DNA of 64,000 nucleotides from Heligmosomoides polygyrus polygyrus (taxonomy: Eukaryota; Nematoda; Chromadorea; Rhabditida; Heligmosomidae): the NCBI GenBank assembly GCA_947396885.1, contig OX377205.1, positions 55,288,676 to 55,352,675 on the forward strand, in the 5' to 3' direction. The translations under genes and the position numbers were made by a program. Below the pieces are notes generated by a model. That model saw only the letters and a program-made list of their open reading frames with translations. It made no database searches and was not told the DNA's origin. The stretch's first letter is position 1. The number at the start of each line of letters is the position of its first letter. Shown one piece after another: positions 21,145-31,696 of the stretch.

Positions 21145-21279
21145 TAAGTCCTTGCAGTTTGGCCCATATACAATGAATTGCGGCGGCCATGCGATCGATA
21201 AGTCAACGTGTTATCGTTCACAGACAAGGTTTCTACCTATCCGAAGGGATTTATAGCCTTAATTGACATAGACGAAAAC

Positions 21280-21353
21280 GAGGCCAAGAACCCGGCTTCC
21301 TGGTTGCACGCGACAGCCGACGCCCGCTCCAACTGCGCCGCCCCCACGCGCTT
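21280..21353 (-). mobile_element. SINE 5' fragment
   Basis: The minus strand reads GCGCGTGGGGGCGGCGCAG then TTGGAGCGGGCGTCGGC, the A-box region of the SINE at 59811, and GTCGCGTGCA from its continuation. Only the head is present. Confidence 0.55.
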
Positions 21354-21699
21354 CGGATGGGCGTAAAACAAATTTGCACTGCAGAGATGCAATTGCACCG
21401 CGCTTTCTCACCTGCATTTCATTTTCCGCCGTCCACATCACTAGCGGCGTTTTTGATAGCAGATTTCCAGAAAACCAGGAAAATAAGCTTTTTCAAACAT
21501 GTTGGTGTTATTCCTTTACCATCCTCTAAGTTGTGGAGTCCAATCGGGAGGGGGGACTCGCAATAATCCTAAAATCAAGACCATCAAATACTCCACACAC
21601 AGATTCTGAACGCCTGTAGGAGATGCGTGTTGTCAAAAATCAGACAAAAGTATTCTTAAACTGGAGCACTAGGTGTGAGTGTCTGGTCACCTATGATCA

Positions 21700-22075
21700 C
21701 ATTTACGAACATTTACTATCTACGACCCAAAATGTCGTAAATCGTAAAAAAAATCCCCAAAAATCGCCGAAAATCGTAAAACGTAAAAGGTCATTTTCGA
21801 ACAACCTTGACAAGCAAGTAGAACCTACAAGCCCGGGCGTATTATCGATCAGGCGAGCATTTGCCACATTACGTTACCTCTCGATGCTTCTTCCATAGGA
21901 AATGAAATATGACCAACCGCAGTTGAACATATCAGGGGTGTGCGTAGTTACGATTTACGAATAACGGCGATTTTTGGCAAACTTTTTTTACAATTTACGA
22001 CTTACGACATTTTGGGTCGTAAATCGTACATTTTCGCAAATCTGACCTTTGGTTCATAAATACGTGGTGTCCAAA
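21700..22075. repeat. hAT-like end with TTACGA repeats, partly palindromic
   Basis: A CAGGGGTGTGCGTAG end starts at 21933 and is followed by TTACGATTTACGA words. Its inner part (ACGACATTTTGGGTCGTAAATC) is mirrored at 21720-21790. The end matches the left end of the complete element at 23008. No right partner with the 8-mer GAACATAT was found. Confidence 0.6.
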
Positions 22076-22159
22076 GAGCGTGATGCACCCCTCAAAGATC
22101 CCCCATATGCGCCTATTCCTACATGACGCTGCTCATCCCAAAGCAGTTTTGCTCGCCAC

Positions 22160-22886
22160 CTGAAACAGTTGAGAAGACGAGAATGTTTTCAGTCGGTGGT
22201 CATATTGTGAATGATTTGTGAGAAACGATAACAAAAAGAAACGTCTGAAGCTACTTTTTCTAAACGCGACCGTGTTACACCGTTTCGGAAGTGTGGGACC
22301 GTGTGACATGATGTCGTGTCACGGTCCCGACATTGGTCCCAGCACGAGGTACGCGAAAATTCGACGCATAAGGTTCGTCATCGTGTTAACACTGATGGGC
22401 TTTCAGTTGTATTTTTACTAATTCTTTCTGTACTAACGGGCTCGTGCCTGCATCAAGATTGCACATGCTCGTAGAACAGTCACACAAAACGGTTTCGCAA
22501 AGAACTAAGAAAGAGTGGAATCTCGGGATCTGTCTGGTCCAACTTACCCAGCCCACTAAGTACCGTTCCCTTAAATGATAATTCCATACTTATTCTTTTT
22601 CCACGCGCAGAAGAAATTTTGTTGCTGAGAGTTTTTTATTTTGTTGTCCACGCTTTGTTGATAGTGAATTGCCTGTTTTACACTGTGGCGTTACACTTTA
22701 TTCCTTGAATTTAGTTCTTGGTCTGTCGAAGTTGGAAAATATAACGTTTTCCTTTTTTAAGTAGTAGTTTGTAGCTAATTGTACTTTTTAACAAAATCTA
22801 ACGATTTACCGGAAATTTTACGAAAATTTTCCGTTAGAAAAATTCGTTAAGAAAATTTAACGCACGGAACTTCGTGTGCACCCCTG
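22160..22886 (+). mobile_element. hAT-like element, right half only
   Basis: Homologous to 17515-18491, including the GTGTGGGACCGTGTGAC block, CAAAACGGTTTCGCAAAGAAC and the right terminus CGTGTGCACCCCTG at 22886. The left end is absent. Confidence 0.65.
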
Positions 22887-24434
22887 TTGTAATTCAATTT
22901 GAATTAGTTCGCTTTGGTTTCAAAAGTCTTGGGCGTAGGCTTATGGTTAGAAGAGCGTCCAATTTGACATGAAAAGTGTCCATTTCAACGTAAAAATGTA
23001 TAAATAGCAGGGGTGCGCGTAACTACGATTTACGATTTACGATTTTACGATTTACGGCTATTTTGGTCGAATTTTTTACGATTTACGATTTACGACATTT
23101 TGGGTCGTAAATCGAAAATTTTCGTAAATGTGATCTTTGATCAACAACCAACTGGCGACCAAATTTATGTGGACTGGGTTACAAAGGCGTGCCCACTATA
23201 ATGGTCCCTCTTATATCTCATTCCCACTTTCCTTCAGTGTTGATTTTTGATTATCTGATGTGTTACTGTGTTAGGCAATACGTCCTGTTCACAGGCTTCT
23301 CGAATCCGACTTTTTTCTTCGCTAACTAACTTTTCCATTTCTGTAACATTATGAGGGCTGCCGTTTAGAACCGGACAGATTCAAGAGGAGAAACAATTGC
23401 AATACAATATCAAAAACATTCCTTCTAGGAGACTGGGGAGGCTGGGCTCCTCCGTTTCCGGTCCAGAGCTGGCAAGGCACATCGCATTCCTACTGCCGAA
23501 GGTTGTTCCATTTCAGCCCATAAAAGGAAATTGGAAGCAGTTTCTTAGATAAGGAGAGACGAATATTCAAGCTTCACGTCCTGTTTGGTAATAACGTCGA
23601 ATCAATCTGTTTGCAGCAGATACGTGCTAACCCTACCGAATAGAATTGACACAAATCCACGATCGCACATCATTCGTAATTGGAAGCCGAGTCTAGAAAG
23701 TTGCGGCACTCATGTGGAAAGGATAAACCACTAATGTCTCGGTATATGTCGCGAAAAAGGGCGCATTGGGAGATGGGAACGCCCCATCCAATAAGACCGC
23801 ATTGAATGGGCATGTCATTCAGAAAGGGCGCAGAAAGTCGGTACCCCGATCGTCTGACATATGTTCGGTCAGTTCTATTGTTATTATTGGCTGGTGCGCT
23901 CCCATCTACCAATACTGCTCACCTTCACGATATGTATCAATGTTTCTACCGGTTTGCATTGTGCTTTATAGGGCTGAACAAAATGGTATACAAAGTGCAG
24001 CGAAATCGAGCGCGTAACATTCCAAGAAAAGGTCGAACTGGTTTTGACAGCTTTGATCTCCATTTCCGGTGGCGTGATTGAGTTTATCGTATTCACCCTA
24101 TCTAATCCTCTCACGATGATGCAGGTTCTCGGAGAGGAAACGGAGCTGGCGAAGGGTAGCCCGAGCGAGCGCAGGGAGTTATTAAATAGTGGTGCAATAT
24201 TATAAAGTTTTCGAGTTCTCACAAGTGCAGGCTTGAGCAGGAAACCGGCGCACTGGTCAGTGGTGAAACGATTTTTCAATTTTTTGTTTTGACAGCGAAT
24301 TTTGTTTCTTTTCTGTTGTTTCTGCTAATTCCTAGACTAATACGCAAGCTAAAAATTGGTAGTAAGTTAAGAGTTTAATGAATATTCAAACGATGCAAGC
24401 TTTTTGCTGGAATGCCAAGCATAGGCTTAAGTAT

Positions 24435-25929
24435 CACCTGTATCACCTGACGTCTCGTTGATCATCGACTTGCTCGAGCGCGCCAGCAGCGTCTCCATTT
24501 GTCCCTGTCACGTGCCAGAGTGGTCCAATGGATCCTCCTCGATCGAGGGACACGAAGAGCGTCATATCGGTCGTTCAGGGCTTTCACGAAGAAGTCCGGT
24601 AAACGCGTTGGTGGGCGTCCCGGTGTTCTCTTGACATCCCGCGGAATCCAGTCGGTGATGACTCTCGTCCAGCGGGTGTCTGCAAATCGCATTACGTGGC
24701 CGGCCCACCTAATTTTCGACGACTTGGCCCATGTGACAGCGTCCCTGATCTTCGAACGTCGGCGAAGCTCGGAACTCCGGAGGCCTTCTCTCACTTGCGT
24801 GAGTCGTGTCACTCCCAGCATCCTCCTCTCGATTCCACACTGCGTGACGCTGATCGCGTGTTCATTCTGCTTTCGTAGAGCCCAGGTCTCTGAGGCGTAT
24901 GTTAGGGCAGGAAGAATATGGTGGAGTCAAATAGGTGGGCGCGGAGTCGCACGTTCTTCGCCTTCTTCACGACTTCTTCTACGCTCTTGAAGGCGCCCAA
25001 AGCCGCTCGTTTCCTCCTGCTCAGCTTTGGCGCTAGGTCGTTGACCATATTGACTTCGCGACCCAGATAGACGTAGCTGGAGCATTCGGAGATGTTCGTT
25101 CCGTTGAGCGGAAGGGAGCATCAAAAACTTGTCCGTTCCTCAGTAACATCGTCTTCGTAAGATTCAGCTGCAGTCCAACGTTCCCACATACACGACCGAA
25201 GTCGGCCAGCATTCGCTCCGCCTCGCTGTTGCTCGGTGTTATGAGCACGATGTCGTCAGCGAAACGCAGATGGTTCAGCTGCCGGCCGTCGACCTTCACT
25301 CCCATGTCTTCCCATTATGGTTGGCGCATGACGTTTTCGAGGGTGGAGCTAAAGAGCTTCGGGAATATGGTATCCCCTTGCCCAACCCCTCTCTTCACGT
25401 CGATGACGACGTCGTTGTAGAATGGAGAGATCTTGGTCGTAAATCCACTGTACAGCTCTCGAAGGACTCTGATGTAGTGAGTAGGAACCCCCTGAGTGAG
25501 CAGGGCGTTGATGACCGCTTCAGTTTCGACGGAGTCGAATGCCCTCTTCAGGTCGATGAAAGTAAGGCACAGCGGCAGTTTGTACTCTCGCGACACTTCG
25601 ATGAGCTTCGTAATGCTGTGTATGTGGTCGATCGTGCAGAATCCTCTCCGAAATCCTGCTTGTTCGCATGGCTGTCCTTCGTCCCACGTCTGCTGATCCT
25701 ATTGAGGATCACTCGAGTGAACAGCTTGTAGACTACGGACAGCAGGCAGATCGGGATAGTTACCAATGTCGTGCAGGTCTCTCTTCTTGTACAGCAGGAC
25801 GGTCTTGCTGGTCTTCCACTGAGACGGAACCTTGCGCAGGTAGCGTGTGAAGAGCCGCGCCAAGGTGTTGAGGAGCGTTTGCGGGAGACTCATCAGGTTT
25901 CAGGTCTGATCCTGTCGGGACCGTGTGCT
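24435..25929 (-). mobile_element. RTE LINE, 5'-truncated, nested in the hAT-like element
   Basis: ATAGGCTTAAGTAT occurs at 24421-24434 and 25930-25943, a 14-bp target-site duplication that bounds a minus-strand LINE of 1495 bp. Its 3' end is a short GATACAGGT-type tail instead of poly(A). A plus-strand relative lies at 40430-41305. The insertion is younger than the hAT-like element containing it. Confidence 0.9.
24462..25893 (-). pseudogene. RTE reverse transcriptase pseudogene
   Basis: RNA-directed DNA polymerase of the RTE group, read through shifting frames. In order: LARLFTRYLRKVPSQWKTSKTV (near 25830); ICLLSVVYKLFTRVILNRIS (about 25700-25755); LCLTFIDLKRAFDSVE with the first catalytic Asp (about 25540); GVGQGDTIFPKLFSSTLE (about 25340-25390, usual RQGD); RFADDIVLIT with the catalytic FADD (about 25250); and a C-terminal block, ERRMLGV then RSKIRDAVTWAKSSKIRWAG and RDKWRRCWR, open in 24462-24821. 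At least four frame changes separate them. The N-terminal endonuclease is missing. Open plus-strand frames here (24499-24990, 25270-25731) are shadows. Confidence 0.88.
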
Positions 25930-26051
25930 ATAGGCTTAAGTATAGTTTTAAGTCTACAGTTTTTTGACTTTCCTGAAACGTGTTTAGTTTGGTTTGAAAG
26001 ATGTCTTATTAGCAAGAAAACATAAGAAAGAAATAGCTTGGTAAGAACTTA

Positions 26052-26119
26052 AATATTTATTTAACTGCTGTGTTATTTTCAGCTTAAGCTGAAAATAACA
26101 CAACAGTTAAATAAATATT
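26052..26119. repeat. 68-bp near-perfect palindrome with no loop
   Basis: Bases 26052-26085 and 26086-26119 are reverse complements at 33 of 34 positions with no spacer, centred on AGCTT|AAGCT. It lies inside the right part of the hAT-like element. Confidence 0.92.
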
Positions 26120-26573
26120 GAATCACATCTGATTAAAGTTAGTAGAAAAAGCTTCAGGAAATTTAGTTGTACTGCACTACTGTTCAGGTGTCTCTTACGA
26201 TTTACGGTTTACGATTTACGTAATTTCGAATTTCATTCACGCACACCCCTGATAAATAGTAATGCAATATGACGACTGATATTGCCGATCGACACCTCAG
26301 AAATTGCGTGACCCCTTAAAATCAAGAAACATCCCAGAAACATCCCAAATGTCTTCCGATTTAAAAGAATATTATGTACAATTGCTCCGACACGCCTGAC
26401 GGCGCGTCTAACACTTGCGCGCTTCGCGTGACTTTGCAACAACACTGAACTATGGAAAGTAGTTTTTGTAAAGCTTAAAATTCGCTAACATCTAGGACCT
26501 GCTGCGTGCAAGCAAATCAAGCCGTTCATCACTTCGGTGCCTTCATCTCTCTCATCTTCCAGTAACGTCATTT

Positions 26574-27416
26574 GTCGTGACTCGCGTCCGATAGGTCTTC
26601 TCACGTCGCCGCCGTCGCTGGGCCGGTCCGGCCGATCGACCAGGTCAAACCTAGTCAAATGTGTCGATCGACACATCGTCGCTGCCGAAGCTTCTAGAAG
26701 CCGGCAGAGACGCAGAGGGTGCGTGCCTATGTCGTCTCTGACCGGCTCATTCGCCAGTACCGCCTCCACTGCTCCCGCTGAGGGGTGGTTCGTCCCCGAC
26801 CGCTCCCGCTGAGAGGTCGGGCTTCGTCATTGTCGCTGCCCTCGCGCCTGAGGACAGGTGCCGTCCGTCGATAGGATCCAGCTTGGTCGCCGTAGCGATC
26901 CATCGTTCCCGCCGCTGTCGTCGTCGAGTGTCTCCATCGTGAGTCGATGTAAGCCCTCGTCAGAGGACCAAGGATCCTTCGCCAACATCATCGTCGTCTG
27001 TCCACAGGTAACGCCTGGCCTCTGCCCGGCCTCGCTGGTCCTGTCTTGACATAGACCACAGAGCCTGGGCCAGGTAAGTCCCGCGGGTCGTGATCCTGAC
27101 TCCCTGAGTAGGTTGGGTGCAGCCTCGCCCTTGACGCGTAGGTTAGGTCGTCAAGGTCTAATGTTTAAAATATGTGAGGTAGTCTACCAAACTATCGAGG
27201 TCAAACATAAGATCATGAAGCGTCGCAAGTGGAGGGACCGCCGGAGGTCGGGGGACGCTCCGACCAACGGGGTTCCTCCCGGAGCAAGTCAACAGAAGTC
27301 GAGGCGCTAGCATGTGGGAACTCTAAGTCGCACGGGTCGGGCACGCGGCAATCAAGGTCCGCCAAGGGTCTTAGGGTAATAAATACTGCGTGACAGTCTG
27401 AGTCCAGTGGCGCGAG
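26574..27416 (+). repeat. GC-rich dispersed repeat, copy A
   Basis: About 840 bp of CG-rich sequence, from GTCGTGACTCGCGTCCGA to GAGTCCAGTGGCGCGAG, matched nearly throughout by 43062-43972. It carries AATAAATACTGCGTGACAGT near its end. Copy B has about 62 extra bases around 43638-43700. Reading frames are open on both strands in both copies (for example a frame starting MPSVDRIQLGRR at 26858 and at 43345), but no family is recognised. It could be a fragment of an LTR element or of an unknown gene family. Confidence 0.7.
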
Positions 27417-29216
27417 CCGCGGGCAGGGTCAAGCTTGAGGTTCGGGAATCGAAGGGGGTCGTACTATGGCCTTGTCTGGAGGGGGGGGGGGGGTCGTGTT
27501 CTTCCGGTTTTGGCAGAGGATTCTCTCTTATTCTTCAGGTTTTTAGGTGATGTTTTTAATTCTTAATAAGTTGTTTCTTCCAGGAATGCTTACGAAGGTA
27601 TGGAGTCTTTCTTTCGTCTCGCGAAGTTGTAAAAATTAATATAAACAACTTTCAAATAATGATTGTATAACTCGGTAAAAATAAAGACTTCCCGCCGGCA
27701 GATTTGGAGTCAATGAGAACTTACCATTTTTTCAGTTATTTCTTTCAGGAATTCATGGACACGACAGTTTGCTGCCAGAACGAGCGACATCTACGTCCTA
27801 AATTGCCGTCTATAAAATTCGAAGTGTCCATTGCTAAGGAAAATTAAGTGCTTTTCTTACAAGATTTTTGGAAGAACTCTTCGAAGCGATGACCGAATGG
27901 CAACCGGAGGATTGACTTGTCACGGAAATAATTTTCTCTCTTCTGCTAGAAACAGCATCAGAAAGTGAAGTTGTGCGCAATAATGTTTTAATCCACAGTT
28001 TGACACACGGTAATAAAACCCGTTTTGTGAAACAATCCCCTGTATGAACAGACGCTCCGATTTGTATGATTTGCCGAAAACTTTCGACACCGTTAATCAC
28101 ATGAAAGCCGCTATTTTTACAAGCTGCTTTTCAAAGCGTAGAACCCATACTTCTTATTGTTTTAAAACCTCTGTGAATTTTTTAAAGATGGGGCACAAAC
28201 TCCGAAATATGGTAGGTTACGTGGAGCCATTGCGTTCTCCGATATCACCGATCGCCACTGAAGGATGAACTTCTCGCGGCAAAAAAATTCTACCTTCTGG
28301 AGGAAGAGCATCAGAGAGTGAAAGCTGTGCCATCTTAGAGTTCAAGATGTGATTAATATACGATCAAAAACTAAGCTTCTTCGCAGCGATCTACGATATG
28401 ATCAGGGAGGATCGATTAGCAAATTCTCATGTTTCATGAAAAATAATTTTTTTACCTGAAGCAGATCACGCACACAGTTGAAATCTTGCCACAAAAATTT
28501 ACAAGTTTTGTTCAATGCACATTGTAAAATTATGGTTTTCTGAAACGAATAGATTGGATCGACCACTGGTCGATATGGCACCGACGTCATGGGAGCGTCG
28601 AAATTCGACGTTCACAAAAATGACTATAACTCGGTAAATTTTCCACAATTTAAAAAAGCCAAGAGCTTTTTAGAAACCAGAAGAAAAAAGCTTTTACACA
28701 GTTCAAAAATCCGCTTTTAAGAACTAGATCTTCATACGGGGCGGAGGCCTTCGTTTTTCGAGCGAAAAAATTGAAGTGATTTTGTATAAATAATTATATC
28801 CCGGTAAGTTTTTCGAATTTTAGAAGATTTAATAACTGTTTGGAAGCTAGAGGAAAAGCGCTTTCGAATTGTATAGAAACTAGCTTTCATCAGGGAGGTC
28901 TAGGGGCGGTGGGGGTTCAATTTCTGGTCCATTGTTGCAAAAATACGTGCCAAAACTCGAACCCCCTCCCCGTATGAAGATCCCTTTTTTGAAAGGTGGT
29001 TTCTATATGGTTAGAAAGCACTTTTCCCTTATTTTTTGAAAAGCTATAGGAATTTTCGAATTTCAAAAAATGGACGGAGTTATGACAAAATTTGTGAAGA
29101 ACTGCTCGTAGACTCTGCACCGTCGACATTGGAGTGATTTCATAAAAATAATCATAACTGCGTTCATTTTTGAAATTCAAAAATCCCAGTTGCTTTTTGA
29201 AAAACAGAGGAAAGAT

Positions 29217-29643
29217 AGGATCTATCCTAGTCCGGGGGGCCACATAATTAAAAAGTTGGTAACAAAATGAATTGATACTTACCGAGCTGCTCCTGGGGAA
29301 CAAGATGAAACCAAAAAGAAACCACAAAACGAAAGAATAAATAAAAAATAAAAAATCGCCGCGGTTTTACATCCGACTCGGCGGGCAAAGAGCGACGAAA
29401 TGGAGGCATACCGCGTACCTACCACCGGCTGACATGTTATAACCAGGATCTAACATGGTGAGAAGGGCACACAACTTTGCCGGCTTACAACCGCAACAAA
29501 TGTGATTTTTCGTCTTTTTCTTTGCGACTTTTTTTTTGTTTAGGTCCCATTTTGCTCTGCAGGAGCCGCTTGGTAAGTCTCAAGCGGATTTGATACATAT
29601 ATTACTTTTTAGTTATGTGGCCCTCCCGGAATAGGATAGATCC
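29217..29643. mobile_element. MITE, copy 1
   Basis: The terminal inverted repeats are GGATCTATCCTAGTCCGG on the left and the inverse CCGGAATAGGATAGATCC on the right, extending to about 40 bp (GGCCACATAA, TAAAAAGT). GAAAGAT flanks both sides (29210-29216 and 29644-29650), with 7 of 8 matching if an 8-bp duplication is assumed. Removing it restores the repeat unit of the surrounding array. It contains GACATGTTATAACCAGGATC once. Confidence 0.85.
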
Positions 29644-29851
29644 GAAAGATGCTTTCTAACCATATAGAAACCAGTTTTCAAAAAGGGGATCTTCATACGG
29701 GGCGGGGGGGGGGTTCGATTTTTGGCACGTATTTCTGCTACAATGGACCAGAAATCGAACTTCCCCGCCCCCTATGAAGACCTCCCTGTCGAAAACTAAT
29801 TTCTACATAGTTTGAAAGCGCTTTTTGTCTTGTTTTCAAAAACTATTAAAT

Positions 29852-31696
29852 ATTTTTGAAACATCGACAAACTCTGAGAAAAAACGTTGCAACAGCAGTC
29901 GACCGAGTTAGCTACACAGAAACATGCAAATTGCTGAGGCGAATGATAAAAGCTGATATCCGTAAACACCATTGTCAGCTTGTTGAGAAGGCCATTCAGT
30001 CAAACCGTACTCTTAAGAAAATCATACATGAAACATCGATTGGAAGGAAACTATTGTTCCAGTTGAAGAATGAGGAGGGGTTATTGTGCAAAACCAAAGA
30101 CGAGATTTCCTCTACGGTAAAACTTCTACGAGCGGCTATACACATCTACCGTTGCCGTCACATATACTCCAATCGACACGGATATCCAATGCCCTTTGTT
30201 TCTACAAGGTGAAATAGAGGCAGCCATTAAATCCATAAAGCCAGGGACCACTCCAGGACATGATCATGTTTCTACGGAGATGCTGCAGCTTGGCATAAAT
30301 AATCTGGCTCCATTAATAACTGATTTTTTCAACCACTGCTTGTGTACTCTATCCGTGCCCGACAAGCTGGCGGATTCCGTAACCATACTACTATATAAGA
30401 AAGGCGACCCACTTGAGTTGAAAAACTATCGTCCAATCTTTCTATTGTCTGTTTTATACAAACTTCTCACGAGAGTAATTCTCAAGCGGTTCGAGGAGGT
30501 ATTGGATGCTAAGCAGCCTCCTGAACAAGCAGGTTTTTGAAGAAAAAAGCTTCTTCACTGTTGATCACTTGCGTGCTGTAAATCAGCTGATTCAACGATG
30601 CATCGAATACAAAATTCCTCTCTTCATAGCATTCACTGACCATGAGAAGGCCTTTGATACAGTGGAATTGAATGCGTTATGGATGGCCCTTCAAGAACAA
30701 GGAACGAATCGCCAGCTTATTGGACTGCTTCGTGAAATCTACTCGAAAGCGCATTCTACAGTTCGTCTCGGAGGAGTAGACGTTCCAATAAGAGTTTGTC
30801 GAGGACTCCGCCAAGGTGATACAATTTCACCAAAACTATTCACCTCAACGTTAGAGCATATTTTTTCGGAAACTTACTTGGAACGGTTATGGAATATCAG
30901 TTAACGGAACCTGGCTGACCAACCTTCGTTTTGCTGACGACGTTGTTCTAATTTCAAAAACCTAAGAAGAACTGCAAACCATGATTAACGAACTAGACCA
31001 ACACTCGCTTAGCTGTGGTTTGAAAATAAGTGCCTCAAAATCGAAGGTAATGGCGGATTCTGATACACACATCACCCTCAGGGGAAAGGACGTTGACAAC
31101 GTGAAGTCCATCCTATACCTCGGACAAGATATCTCCTTCAAGCGGGACATTTCCAAAGAAATCACTCGTAGGATTCGTGCAGAATGGAGCAATTTCTGTC
31201 GATACGCAAATTTTTTAACATCGAGGACGGTCTAGATGAAGTGGAAACGACGCCTTTTCAATATGTGTATAATGCCTTCGATGCTGTATGGTGCTGAGAC
31301 CTGGACTCTATCAAAGTCAGCCGAGCATAAACTTGCAGCAGCATCAAGGCGCATGGAACGTCAGATGATTGGTGTGAGTCTTCGAGATAGAAAGCGGAAT
31401 TACTGAAGTCATGATGTGGTCGAATGTGCCATGGTAAGAAAATGGACATATTGCTGGAAGATCTCTAATACTGTTGCTAATAAGTGGTCTCGTCAGATAA
31501 TGGAGTGGTGTCCGCCGTCTAAACGGACAGTGGGACGACCAAAATCTAGATGGCGAGATGTATTCCAGAAAGCCTTTGGAACATGCAATTGCCAAATAGA
31601 AGCAAGAATGAAAACGAAGCGCGAACGGATCGGTCTAACGAGATGCCGCATATTGTAAAATATTGAAAGGCATATAAATGAATAAAATAATAATGA
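29852..31696 (+). mobile_element. RTE-like LINE inserted in the right arm of the dyad array
   Basis: ATTAAAT lies at 29845-29851 and 31697-31703. The uninterrupted left arm (near 28830) has ATTAAAT only once, which confirms an insertion with a 7-bp duplication. The element is 1845 bp, 5'-truncated, plus strand, ending in an AATAAAATAATAATG-type tail. It differs from the RTE copies at 24435 and 40430 and from the (GAA)n LINE. Confidence 0.88.
29856..31655 (+). pseudogene. RTE-like reverse transcriptase pseudogene
   Basis: Four overlapping frames together give a polymerase. 29856-30212 holds a linker (KADIRKHHCQLVEKAIQ). 30196-30540 holds IEAAIKSIKPGTTPGHDHVS and NYRPIFLLSVLYKLLTRVIL. 30506-30904 holds FIAFTDHEKAFDTVE (first Asp region; the usual FIDLEKAFD Asp is shifted to TDHEKAFD) and CRGLRQGDTISPKLF. 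Near 30930 comes NLRFADDVVLISKT with the catalytic FADD, ended by TAA at 30962. 30981-31235 holds the GLKISASKSKVM and LYLGQDI thumb, and 31416-31658 the C-terminal GRPKSRWRDVF block. Frameshifts at about 30200, 30520, 30900 and 31235 inactivate it. Confidence 0.85.

Larger units (their letters stand above)
23008..26251 (+). mobile_element. complete hAT-like element with perfect 8-bp TSD
   Basis: The ends are CAGGGGTGCGCGTAACTACG (from 23008) and the inverse CACGCACACCCCTG (to 26251). ATAAATAG lies directly outside both ends (23000-23007 and 26252-26259), an exact 8-bp duplication as made by hAT transposases. Arrays of TTTACGA words lie just inside the left end (23028-23125) and the right end (26195-26225). 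No transposase is present. Without the nested RTE the element is about 1.73 kb. Reading frames in it outside the RTE (for example 23884-24279 minus) resemble nothing known. Confidence 0.88.

Noticed and set aside
24499..24990. 163-codon plus-strand frame
   Set aside because: It lies antisense to the RTE C-terminal domain, whose family motifs are clear on the minus strand. The same holds for 25270-25731 and 2217-2744.
7749..26251. One very large hAT element from 7749 to a distant right end
   Set aside because: The 8-mer GTATAAAG next to 7749 is not found at any right end; 26251 pairs exactly with 23008 and 18491 with 16683.
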